This document shows positions 1 through 8,978 of a DNA stretch of 64,000 nt, piece by piece; position 1 is the stretch's first letter; each line of letters begins with the position of its first letter. The stretch lies in contig JACPVR010000026.1 in NCBI GenBank assembly GCA_016197405.1, positions 1 through 64,000 of the forward strand, in the 5' to 3' direction. This stretch comes from Mycobacterium sp. GTDB lineage: Bacteria > Actinomycetota > Actinomycetes > Mycobacteriales > Mycobacteriaceae. The notes under the pieces are model-generated. The model had not been told where the DNA came from. It searched no databases and was given only the letters and a program-made list of their open reading frames with translations. The translations under genes were made by a program, and so were the position numbers.

Positions 1-168
<168 letters not shown>

Positions 169-195
169 TCATGCCGACTCGGCATTGGGTGATGT

Positions 196-1338
196 TCAGG
201 GCTTCGAGAGGCTGCGGCTGATCACCAGGCGTTGGATCTGGTTGGTGCCCTCGAAGATCTGGGTGATCTTCGCCTCCCGCATATAGCGTTCGACGCGGTA
301 GTCGCGGGTGTAGCCGACTCCGCCGAGAACCTGCACGGCGTCGGTGGTGACCTTCATGGCGGCGTCGGTCGCGATGAGTTTGGCGACCGAGGCGTGGCGC
401 GAGTAGTCCAGTCCGGCGTCGCGGCGGCGCGCTGCGTCGAGATAGGTGGCGCGGGCCGAATCGACCGCGGCGGCCATATCGGCCAGTAGGAAGCCGAGCC
501 CTTGGTGGTCGATGATCTTGCGGCCGAACGTTGTCCGCTGCTGGCTATAGGCGACGGCCTCGTCGAGTGCGGCCTGGGCGAGCCCGACGGCGCACGCGGC
601 GATACCCAGGCGCCCGGAGTCCAGCGCACTGAACGCGATCTGAAGCCCTTGACCGGCAGTGCCGATACGGTGCTCGGTGGACACATCGACACCGTCGTAG
701 TGCGCCGACGTCGTCGGTACGGCGTGCAGGCCCATCTTGTCCTCGGGCTTGCCGAAGGACAATCCAGCGCTGTCGGCGGGGATGTGGAAGCACGAGATCC
801 CTTGGGAGCCTTCTCCGGTACGGGCGAACAGGGTGTAGAAGTCGGCGACGCCACCGTGGGTTATCCAGGCCTTCTCGCCGGTGATGCGGTATCCGTCGTC
901 GGTAGCCACGGCTTTGCACGCCAGTGCGGCGGCATCGGAGCCGGCCTGCGGTTCGGACAGGCTGTATGCGCCGATGAGGCTGCCGCCCAGCATATCTGGG
1001 AGCCAGCGCTGTTGCTGTTCGGTCGTGCCGAACGCCATCAGGGGGTGACAGGAGAGGCTGTGCACGCTGACTGCGACGGCCACGGCGGCCCATCGTGACG
1101 CGATCTCCTCCAGTGCCTGCAGATACACCTCGTAGGGCTGGCCGCCGCCGCCCCACTCCTGCGGGTAAGGCAGGCTCAGCAGCCCTGCCGCGCCCAACGT
1201 GGCGAAGATGCCTTCGGGATAGGTCTGGGCGCGCTCGTGCTGGTCGACGACGGGGGCCAGGGTCTTGTCGGCGACTTGACGGACGAGGTCGATCAGATCG
1301 TGTGCTTCGGAGGTCGGCAGAAGGCGATCGACAGGCAC
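196..1338 (-). CDS. Acyl-CoA dehydrogenase
   Basis: Motifs YSLSEPQAGSD, GEKAWITHGG, R(T)TFGRKIIDHQGL, QVLGGVGYTRDYRVERYMREAKITQIFEGTNQIQRLVI; likely GTG start VPVDRLLPTSEAHDL inside the 196..1452 ORF. Confidence 0.93.
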   Translation of the reverse strand: MPVDRLLPTSEAHDLIDLVRQVADKTLAPVVDQHERAQTYPEGIFATLGAAGLLSLPYPQEWGGGGQPYEVYLQALEEIASRWAAVAVAVSVHSLSCHPLMAFGTTEQQQRWLPDMLGGSLIGAYSLSEPQAGSDAAALACKAVATDDGYRITGEKAWITHGGVADFYTLFARTGEGSQGISCFHIPADSAGLSFGKPEDKMGLHAVPTTSAHYDGVDVSTEHRIGTAGQGLQIAFSALDSGRLGIAACAVGLAQAALDEAVAYSQQRTTFGRKIIDHQGLGFLLADMAAAVDSARATYLDAARRRDAGLDYSRHASVAKLIATDAAMKVTTDAVQVLGGVGYTRDYRVERYMREAKITQIFEGTNQIQRLVISRSLSKP

Positions 1339-1372
1339 GGACTCTCCTCGGGCTACACGGGGATATACAAGC

Positions 1373-1431
1373 AGTACTGAAGTACACTTGAAAGTACTAT
1401 AAAACAGTACTGAGTGTCCATGCGCAGTACT
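1373..1431. promoter_or_regulatory. Putative TetR operator array: four AGTACT hexamers
   Basis: AGTACT at 1373, 1393, 1406 and 1426 (spacing 20/13/20) between divergent acyl-CoA dehydrogenase and TetR genes. Confidence 0.6.
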
Positions 1432-1439
1432 ATTGCGTC

Positions 1440-2024
1440 GTGAGTGAGACACCGGTCGCGACGTTTGGCACCCGACGGCGTACCGAACTCTTCGATGCCC
1501 TGATCAGGTTGTTTCTCGCCGAGGGTTTCGCGCATCTGACGCTGGACGATATCGCCGCCCGGTTGCGCTGCTCGAAATCGACGCTCTACACGCTGACCGG
1601 TAGCAAGGAGCAGCTGGTACGTACCGCGACGGTGCACTTCTTCCGCGGCGCGACATCGGACGTGGAACGCGAGGTCGCCACCGTCACGGGTGCGCGGGCA
1701 CAGATCACGGCCTATCTGTCGGCGGTGGGAGCCGCCCTGGACCTGGCGTCGGATCAGTTCATGGCCGACCTCGATGCATTCGCGCCGGCGCGTGAGGTCT
1801 ACGAGAAGAACACCCGAATCGCGGCCCGCCGTGTACAGGAGATGATCGCCGCCGGCGTGGCCACCGGGGAATTCCGGGACGTGCATGCGGCTTTCGCCGC
1901 TGACCTGGTGGCGACGATGATGGTGCGCATCCAGCAGCGCACCGTGCGGGTCAACACCGGCCTCGACGATGCCAGCGCCTACCGTGAATTGGCCGCCATC
2001 CTGACCGCGGGCATCAGCGCCTGA
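1440..2024 (+). CDS. TetR/AcrR family transcriptional regulator
   Basis: N-terminal HTH: ALIRLFLAEGFAHLTLDDIAARLRCSKSTLYTLTGSKEQLV. Confidence 0.9.
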   Translation: MSETPVATFGTRRRTELFDALIRLFLAEGFAHLTLDDIAARLRCSKSTLYTLTGSKEQLVRTATVHFFRGATSDVEREVATVTGARAQITAYLSAVGAALDLASDQFMADLDAFAPAREVYEKNTRIAARRVQEMIAAGVATGEFRDVHAAFAADLVATMMVRIQQRTVRVNTGLDDASAYRELAAILTAGISA

Positions 2025-2033
2025 AGCGGCCCG

Positions 2034-3320
2034 CTAGGACGCCAGGATAGGTGGATTGCCGGGAGCGGTCGTGGGACCACCCTGCACCGCGGTCAACCGC
2101 ATGTAGCGGAAGACGGCTTCGGCGCGGTTGGAGGCCTTGAGTTTTCGCAGGATGTGCTTGACGTGAGTCTTGACGGTGCCTTCGGAGATCACCAGACGGG
2201 TCGCGATGGCGCCGTTGCTCTTCCCCTCGGCCATCAGGGCCACGACCTCGACCTCGCGTCGGGACAGCAGAGAGTGGATATCGGTGTTCGCGGCAAGGGA
2301 TGCCGCCACCGGAGCCGGTGGTGCCGCCGTTCCCTCGGGTGACCAGGACCGGCCGACGACGGTGTGAGCGGTGCACAGATCGTCTGCGGCAGCGGCGATT
2401 CCGCGCGCCATCCGTTGCACCTCGTCACGCGCCTCGCGCAGCCGTTCGCTCAACGCGGTGCGCTGGAATGCAAAACCGAAGGCTTCGGCGAAGATCCACA
2501 GCACCGCGAGATCGTCCTCGTCGACATGTCGGCTGCTTTGATAGCAATCCGCGTGCAGGAAACCGATGATGCGCCCTTCGGGCATGATCGGCGCGGCGAC
2601 ATAGGACCTCGACAGCGACGCCCGCGCGATGGCGGCGTTGATGCGTGGATCATCTTGGGCGTCCTGAACCAGGACCGGGGCGCGCCGGCGCATGATCTCG
2701 CTCTCGATGAGCATGTGATCGATATGCGTCGGTTGGGTGCCTCCGACGCGGGCGATCTCACTGGCCCAGTCCGGGTCGGCGGTGACGTGCACGCTTTCCA
2801 CCCACCACATGGATTCCTCCACCCGGGAGACGAAGGCGCGGTCGAACCCGCAGCGGCACAGCTCAGCAGGGGCGCGTTCGAGCATCTGGTCGATCGAGTC
2901 GATGCCGTGCAGCCGCGACAATGCCGACCGGGTCGCGGCGTAGCGCCGGGTGTTCTGCTCGGTCCGGGCACGTTCGACGGCGACCTGCACACGTCCGACC
3001 TCGATGAGCATGTCGAGCAGTCGTGGGTCGTGGTGCCGGTCGGCACAACCCGCCAGCCGATCGTGCGCCGAGGTGAGTGCGGCCCGGATCCGGGGGAAGC
3101 TGCGGGCGTCGTCCAACGTCTCGACATCGTGGAAACCGGGCAGGCCGGCCACACGTTCCAGCGTGCCGATAATCGTCTCGCGCAGGCCGACATCGCGCAG
3201 CGGTTCGCCCACCACGGTCCATTCGCGCGGATCGGCGGTGCGGATGTACCGGCCCGGAGGGAAGTCCACCAGTCCGGCTGGGTCGGCAAGCTCAAAAGTG
3301 GCGCTAGTCACATATTTCAC
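2034..3320 (-). CDS. GAF-domain LuxR-type transcriptional regulator
   Basis: C-terminal LuxR HTH LLSRREVEVVALMAEGKSNGAIATRLVISEGTVKTHVKHILRKLKASNRAEAVFRYM; central GAF-like region. Confidence 0.88.
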   Translation of the reverse strand: MKYVTSATFELADPAGLVDFPPGRYIRTADPREWTVVGEPLRDVGLRETIIGTLERVAGLPGFHDVETLDDARSFPRIRAALTSAHDRLAGCADRHHDPRLLDMLIEVGRVQVAVERARTEQNTRRYAATRSALSRLHGIDSIDQMLERAPAELCRCGFDRAFVSRVEESMWWVESVHVTADPDWASEIARVGGTQPTHIDHMLIESEIMRRRAPVLVQDAQDDPRINAAIARASLSRSYVAAPIMPEGRIIGFLHADCYQSSRHVDEDDLAVLWIFAEAFGFAFQRTALSERLREARDEVQRMARGIAAAADDLCTAHTVVGRSWSPEGTAAPPAPVAASLAANTDIHSLLSRREVEVVALMAEGKSNGAIATRLVISEGTVKTHVKHILRKLKASNRAEAVFRYMRLTAVQGGPTTAPGNPPILAS

Positions 3321-3327
3321 GCTACTG

Positions 3328-3347
3328 AGGGGTGGGTCACCCGAACA
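3328..3347 (-). promoter_or_regulatory. Candidate regulator motif copy 1 (TGTTCGGGTGACCCACCCCT)
   Basis: Similar to copies at 8871 and 12458; just upstream of the LuxR gene. Confidence 0.35.
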
Positions 3348-3389
3348 TGGAAGCGCATTCCAGAGTTTGTGGTCGGCCTTGGAGTCCGG

Positions 3390-4691
3390 CTACAAGACCG
3401 CTGTCGACGACCTGTCGCCCGGTGCGTCGAGGGCATCGGCGCCGATCGGCAGATTGTCACCGGCTTCGGCGAGCCGCAAGGCCACCTCAAGCTCGAGGCG
3501 GCGGTCGGTCAGCGGTCGGCCGAGCAGATCCTTTGCCTGCGCAACGCGGTATTGAACGGTGTTCTGGTGCACGCCGAGCCGCTCGGCCGTCTTCGACCAG
3601 CTCATACCCTCCTCGAAGAAGGCGATCAGCGTGGTGCGCAGCCGTCTGCTGCGTTCACTGGGTGAACTCAACTCGCCGAGTTCACCGGTCACGAACTGTC
3701 CGACCGCGGCCAGGTCGCGGGTCAACAGCGCATCGAGTGCGATATCGCGAAACCGCACCACCGATCCGGCGGGATATCCGAAAACGCTTGCGGTCCGGCG
3801 GGCGTCGCGGGCCTGGCCGTGCGACTGGATGAAACCGTGGACCCCGTCGGCCAGGCTGCCGACTGCCGCCGACATGGCGGGGTCGAGGCTCGGTGACTGC
3901 GCGGGTTGGTCGGTGACGGCGGGCCCGGTCGCCCACGCCCACACCATCGATGACGTGGCGGGCACGACGAGAACATCGGTGCCGCCCAGTGCGTGCGCGA
4001 CGGTCTGGGCGCCTTGTTTCAACGCCCCCGTCGGCGGCGCCTGCCTGCCGCGGGCGTCACCCCACACCACCACCGCGACGTGGCGTCGGGAGAGGTCGTA
4101 GTTGAGGGTGCTCCTGGCCGCGTTGGCGTCGAAGTGCCGGCCTTCCAGGATGTTGCGCACCGTCTCGGTTCGCACCGAGTCCGGATCGCGGACCCATAGT
4201 TCGCGTTCTTTCTCGTAGTGCTCGACGAGGTCGCCGGCGATCTTCTCGGTGAAGCCGAACAGGTATCGCGACGCGGCGTTGACCAATTGCCAGCGGACGG
4301 TGTCGGCAAGGTCCGCGGGCAGGTTGAGCTTGAGGACGGCCTCCCGCAATGCCAGATCGCACAGCCCTTGGCCGATGACGTAGCACTGGGGGATCGCAGC
4401 CGCGCTGATACCGCGTCGCGCCAGTCCGGACACCCAGTTGAGGGTGGCGTCCGAGGCCTGCGCGGCGCCGGGCAGGCCTTGCTCGGCGAAACCGCGCAGG
4501 ACGGCTTCGACATTGCTCATCGCGGCCCGGATGGTTGCCTGCTGCAGATCGTCGTCGAAGCGGTCGCGAAGTTCGGAGACCACCTCACATGCCCGTAGCC
4601 CGATGCGCTCGCCGAGTTCGGTGGCGTCGATCGAGGCCGCCGCTCGGGCAGCCTGCTGCGCCGCTGCGTTGTCGTGGTCGTCCTGTGGCAC
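3390..4691 (-). CDS. PucR/CdaR family helix-turn-helix regulator
   Basis: C-terminal LRTTLIAFFEEGMSWSKTAERLGVHQNTVQYRVAQAKDLLGRPLTDRRLELEVALRL is typical of PucR HTH. Confidence 0.85.
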   Translation of the reverse strand: MPQDDHDNAAAQQAARAAASIDATELGERIGLRACEVVSELRDRFDDDLQQATIRAAMSNVEAVLRGFAEQGLPGAAQASDATLNWVSGLARRGISAAAIPQCYVIGQGLCDLALREAVLKLNLPADLADTVRWQLVNAASRYLFGFTEKIAGDLVEHYEKERELWVRDPDSVRTETVRNILEGRHFDANAARSTLNYDLSRRHVAVVVWGDARGRQAPPTGALKQGAQTVAHALGGTDVLVVPATSSMVWAWATGPAVTDQPAQSPSLDPAMSAAVGSLADGVHGFIQSHGQARDARRTASVFGYPAGSVVRFRDIALDALLTRDLAAVGQFVTGELGELSSPSERSRRLRTTLIAFFEEGMSWSKTAERLGVHQNTVQYRVAQAKDLLGRPLTDRRLELEVALRLAEAGDNLPIGADALDAPGDRSSTAVL

Positions 4692-4767
4692 CTTGGCTCC
4701 TTGCGGGTGGTCCCGCGAAAGGCGACGGTAACACCGGTGCGACGGTCAGGAGGCCGGGTCCGCAGGC

Positions 4768-5922
4768 TCAGTCGAACACCACGACGGGTTTGATGACGTC
4801 GCCGCGGGTGGACGCGGCGATCGCCTCGTTGATCTGGCTGAGCGGGAACGTCTTGATCAGGCGGTCGAAGGGGAACTTGCCCTGCTTGTACAAGTCGATG
4901 AGCGTCGGCACGAAGGTCTGGGGATCGGCATCGCCCTCGATGACGCCCGACAGGCGCCGGCCGAGCAGCAGATGGCCCTGATCGACGGTGATGGGGTGCT
5001 CCAAACCCTGGAATCCGACGGTGACGCAGTGTCCGGGGGAGCGCAGCACGGCCAGGGCCTGCCCGATGACCGCCTCGTGCCCGACAGCGTCGAGGCTGCA
5101 GTGCACACCGTTGTCCACCAGCGCCATCACATCCCAGACCACGTCATCGCTTTCGGCGGCGTTCACCGTGTGCGTCGCGCCGAGCTCCCTGGCGATGTCC
5201 AGGCGTGCCGGGTTGACGTCGATCGCGATGATCGGATCGCAGCCGGCGGCCTTGGCGGCCATCACGCCGGCGAGCCCGACCGCCCCCATGCCGAAAACCG
5301 CCATGCTGTCTCCCGGCCGCGGCGTGAGAACGTTCAGGACGCTGCCCGCTCCGGTCTGGAATCCGCAGCCGAGCGGGCCGAGCAGCGGCAGCGGCAGGTC
5401 GGTGTCGACCTTGACGGCATTGCGTTCGTTGGCGATGGCTCTTGTGGCAAAAGAGGATTGGCCGAACCAGTTGCCGTGGACCTCCTCGTGCCCGGCGTGC
5501 ATGGTGACCGAACCGTCGAGGCGTTCCCCGAAGTAGTTCAACGGTGCGAACAAGTCACAGTAGGCCGGGGTCTGGGTGGTGCAGGTCGCGCACTCGCCGC
5601 AGTAGTCGTAGCTCAGCACCACGTGGTCACCAGGGGCCAGCGTGGTCACTTCCGGTCCGACGGCTTCCACGATGCCCGCCCCCTCATGGCCCAGCACTGC
5701 CGGCAGCGGCAGCGGAACCAGCCCCTCTGCTGCGCTGATATCGGTGTGACAGACGCCCACGCCCGCCATCCGCACCAGCACCTCGTCCGCGATGAGGTCG
5801 CCGAGGACGACCTCCTCCACGCTCAGGATCGGGCTGCCCTCGCGCAACACGGCCGCGGTGGCGGTCACCGCAGCGCGGGCCGGCGCGGACGCGGTTTCGA
5901 TGGTGGGTGCGGTGTCGGTCAC
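4768..5922 (-). CDS. Zinc-dependent NAD(P) alcohol dehydrogenase
   Basis: GVGVCHTDISAAEGLVPLPLPAVLGHEGAGIVEAVGPEV, GDHVVLSYDYCGECATC, VFGMGAVGLAGVMAAKAAG. Confidence 0.92.
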   Translation of the reverse strand: MTDTAPTIETASAPARAAVTATAAVLREGSPILSVEEVVLGDLIADEVLVRMAGVGVCHTDISAAEGLVPLPLPAVLGHEGAGIVEAVGPEVTTLAPGDHVVLSYDYCGECATCTTQTPAYCDLFAPLNYFGERLDGSVTMHAGHEEVHGNWFGQSSFATRAIANERNAVKVDTDLPLPLLGPLGCGFQTGAGSVLNVLTPRPGDSMAVFGMGAVGLAGVMAAKAAGCDPIIAIDVNPARLDIARELGATHTVNAAESDDVVWDVMALVDNGVHCSLDAVGHEAVIGQALAVLRSPGHCVTVGFQGLEHPITVDQGHLLLGRRLSGVIEGDADPQTFVPTLIDLYKQGKFPFDRLIKTFPLSQINEAIAASTRGDVIKPVVVFD

Positions 5923-5966
5923 CGATATTCTCCTCTTGTGTTGTCGGGCAGGGTTTTACCGGTGGG

Positions 5967-6362
5967 TCAGACGGCGTCTTTCTCGGCCACCAGATCGCGG
6001 TAGATCGGGAACAGCGGCTTGGTCAGTGGAACCAGTTTGAGGATCTTGTTGACCGGGCCCTTGGCCTTGACCTGGCCCTTGGCCAGCCCGACCCCGAGGT
6101 TGTACTCACCGCGCCAGAACTTGTCACCGATATCGGCGGGCATGTAGAGCTTCACGTCAGCGTCGGGGTTGTCGGCACCGGCGGAAACCTCGATCGACGG
6201 TTCCCGCAGCCGGATCGTCATCGCCGCGTCGGGCTCGGTGTAGTACACCTGCAGGTCGATGTCGGCGCCCTTGAGCTTGGGTCCGACCTCGGTGTCGTTG
6301 GCGGCGAGGAACACTCCGCCGAGGTACTTGTAGATCTCTTCTGCGTTGTCGTAGTAGGACAT
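5967..6362 (-). CDS. SCP2 sterol-binding domain protein
   Basis: MSYYDNAEEIYKYLGGVFLAANDTEVGPKLKGADIDLQVYYTEPDAAMTIRL...VKLYMPADIGDKFWRGEYNLGVGLAKGQVKAKGP. Confidence 0.75.
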   Translation of the reverse strand: MSYYDNAEEIYKYLGGVFLAANDTEVGPKLKGADIDLQVYYTEPDAAMTIRLREPSIEVSAGADNPDADVKLYMPADIGDKFWRGEYNLGVGLAKGQVKAKGPVNKILKLVPLTKPLFPIYRDLVAEKDAV

Positions 6363-6400
6363 TGATGTCGCCTTTCGATGGGGTGGATCGGGTGGGTCGG

Positions 6401-7690
6401 TCAGCGGGCGGTGGGTGGAGTCCACCGCACGGGCAGTGCGTGCACGCCGTGGATGAAGTTGTTGACCTGGAAGTCGGGCTCCGCGGTCAGCGTGATGTCA
6501 GGGATGCGGGTGTAGATCTCGGTGAGCACCGAGCGCAGCATCTGGCGGCCCATGGCGTTGCCGAGGCAGAAATGCGGTCCGCCGGCGCCGAAGCCGAGGT
6601 GGTCGTTGGGGCTGCGCAGGATGTTGAATTTCGCAGGATCGTCGAACTTTTCGGCGTCCCGGTTGCCCGAGCAGTACCACAGGACGACGTGTTCGCCTTC
6701 CTTGATCTCGGTGTCGCGGATCAGCACGTCCTGGGTGGCGGTGCGGCGGAAGTGCATGACCGGGCTGGCGTGCCGGACGACCTCCTCGGCGGCCATGCCG
6801 ACGCGGCCCTCGACATCCTCCAACAACAGCGCACGCTGTTCGGGATGCTGTGAGAACAGCCGTACGGCGTGGGCGATCGAATGCCGGGTGGTGTCGTTGG
6901 CCGCCGAGCCCAGCAGCGAGAAGAACGACGCGATCTCCCACTCCTCGAGCTTCTCGCCTTCGAATTCGGCGTTGACGACCCAGCTGATGAGATCATCGGC
7001 GGGCTCCTTGCGCCGCTTCTCGGCCATCATCAGCGCGATGTCCTGGATGCGCTCGGCTTCCTCGGCGTGTGTGGTGATGGCATCGCGGCCCAGCGCCATC
7101 CGAGGGTCGTCCCAGGCCAGCATCCGTTCGGCTGCCTCCATGACGATGGCCTGCTCTTCGCTGTCGCGATCGAGGCCGAAGAAGTGCGCGAAGATGCGGC
7201 CCGGCACGTACTTGGCGTAATCCTCGGAGAAGTCGCCCTCGCCGCGATCGATGATTTCGTCGAGTCGATCGCGGGCATGCTGGGTGACCCACTCCGACAT
7301 CTTGCGCACATTGCGGGGGGTGAAGGCCTGCTCGATGATGCCCCGCATCTTGCGGTGCTGCTCGCCGTCGAGGACAAGAAAGGATGCCGTTGCGGCCAGC
7401 ACGATTTCGGGCATGTCCTCCATGAGGACGCCCTTGTTCGAGCAGAACAGTTTGGGGTTGCGTGAGACGAAGCGGCAGTCCTCGTGCCGGGTCACCGACC
7501 AGAAGCCCGGCGTGTTCTCGTCGGGTGGCAGCAGAGTCGACTCGTACGGCCGGTGGTAGGGGATCGGGTTCTCGGTGCGGAAGTGGGCGAACGCCTTGTC
7601 GCGTTCCTCGAAGTCTTGGCTCCAGAACGCCCGGGTCGACAGGTCCAGGGCGGGGTCGGTGATCAGGGGGTGGTCGGCGAGGCTGCTCAT
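6401..7690 (-). CDS. Cytochrome P450
   Basis: I-helix GSAANDTTRHSIAH, heme loop HLGFGAGGPHFCLGNAMGRQML. Confidence 0.95.
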   Translation of the reverse strand: MSSLADHPLITDPALDLSTRAFWSQDFEERDKAFAHFRTENPIPYHRPYESTLLPPDENTPGFWSVTRHEDCRFVSRNPKLFCSNKGVLMEDMPEIVLAATASFLVLDGEQHRKMRGIIEQAFTPRNVRKMSEWVTQHARDRLDEIIDRGEGDFSEDYAKYVPGRIFAHFFGLDRDSEEQAIVMEAAERMLAWDDPRMALGRDAITTHAEEAERIQDIALMMAEKRRKEPADDLISWVVNAEFEGEKLEEWEIASFFSLLGSAANDTTRHSIAHAVRLFSQHPEQRALLLEDVEGRVGMAAEEVVRHASPVMHFRRTATQDVLIRDTEIKEGEHVVLWYCSGNRDAEKFDDPAKFNILRSPNDHLGFGAGGPHFCLGNAMGRQMLRSVLTEIYTRIPDITLTAEPDFQVNNFIHGVHALPVRWTPPTAR

Positions 7691-7781
7691 GGGAGACGAC
7701 GTTTCCACCGGCGCAATCGGCGGGGAATCCGGCGGTCAGGGGAGAGGCATCCCTCGTTGGGGGTGGCGCGCGCTGGTCCGA

Positions 7782-8753
7782 TCACAGGTCCAGCACCAGC
7801 CGCGCAGACAGCGAGCGCGAGACGCACAGCATCATGGCGTCGTTCGCGGCATGTTCCTCCTCATCGAGGACCGAATCGCGGTGGTCGGGAATGCCTTCCA
7901 GGACAGGTGTCTCGCAGGTGCCGCAGATGCCCTCCATACAGGACGACAACATGTCGATACCCCGAGAGCGCACGGCGTCGAGGATTGTCTCGTCGGGACC
8001 GACCTCCACACTGAAACCCGAGCGTTGACAGACGACTTCGAAGCGCTCCAGGGCGTCGCTGGGTGGGGGCTCGGCGGGTTTGGCCGCGAAGCGCTCGACA
8101 TGCAACGCCGATGCGGGCCAGTGCGCGCTGGCCCGCTCCACGGCGCCGAGCAGTCCTTCGGGTCCGCAGCAGTAGATCAGGGTGTCCTCGGCTACCTCGC
8201 CGAGGGCTTCGTCCAGGTTGGGCAGACCCCGCTCGTCCTGCGGCCAGATGCTCACGCGATCAGGGTGTTCCGACAGCTGGTCGAGGAATGACATCGAGGA
8301 ACGGCGGCGCCCACCGTAGAGCAGGCTCCAGTCGGCCCCCGCCGCTTCGGCGGCTTCGATCATCGGCAGTATCGGCGTGATACCGATACCGCCGGCGATG
8401 AACCGGTAACCCGGGGACGGTCGCAACTCGAAGTGGTTGCGTGGACCGCGCAGCTCGACATGGCTGCCGGGCCGCAACTCGTCGTGCACACGCCTGGATC
8501 CACCGCGACCATCCGGCTCGAGCAGGACGCCGATACGCCATCGGTACGGGTCGGCGGGGCTCGAGCACAGCGAATACTGGCGTACCAGGGTGGAATCCAG
8601 GATCACGTCGACGTGCGCGCCGGGACTCCAACGCGGCAGCGGGGCGCCCGTCGGGTCTTCGAACTGCAGGCCTATGACGTCGTCGGCGAGCTGTTCGCGG
8701 GCCGTGACGATGACCTTGAGGGTCGGATCGTGCTCTCGGGCAGCTTGACTCAC
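7782..8753 (-). CDS. PDR/VanB-type oxidoreductase with C-terminal [2Fe-2S] ferredoxin
   Basis: FAD/NAD domains (RQYSLCSSP, GGIGITPILPMI) and Cys cluster SSCMEGICGTCETPVLEG...MMLCVSRS. Confidence 0.92.
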   Translation of the reverse strand: MSQAAREHDPTLKVIVTAREQLADDVIGLQFEDPTGAPLPRWSPGAHVDVILDSTLVRQYSLCSSPADPYRWRIGVLLEPDGRGGSRRVHDELRPGSHVELRGPRNHFELRPSPGYRFIAGGIGITPILPMIEAAEAAGADWSLLYGGRRRSSMSFLDQLSEHPDRVSIWPQDERGLPNLDEALGEVAEDTLIYCCGPEGLLGAVERASAHWPASALHVERFAAKPAEPPPSDALERFEVVCQRSGFSVEVGPDETILDAVRSRGIDMLSSCMEGICGTCETPVLEGIPDHRDSVLDEEEHAANDAMMLCVSRSLSARLVLDL

Positions 8754-8870
8754 GCTGCCCCCTTGGTCGCAACCATCGAAAATCGCATGTAACGAGGGTC
8801 GTCGGCACGGGGTGGGCCCGACAAGCCGCCGTACGGTGGAGCGCCATACCTCGAATGAGCGGTATTGCAC

Positions 8871-8890
8871 CATTCGGGGGACCCCTTTCC
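8871..8890 (+). promoter_or_regulatory. Candidate regulator motif copy 2 (CATTCGGGGGACCCCTTTCC)
   Basis: 17/20 identical to 12458..12477; between divergent reductase and fadD genes. Confidence 0.45.
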
Positions 8891-8978
8891 CGCCAACGGG
8901 TGCTCGTCAACGGTGGCATGCCCTCAATAACGTGAACAGGTACACGGCCGTCGATCGTCCGCCCGACGAGGAGAACAC

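Noticed and set aside
4972-6003. 343-aa plus-strand ORF opposite the alcohol dehydrogenase
   Set aside because: Antisense high-GC artefact with no domain-like motifs
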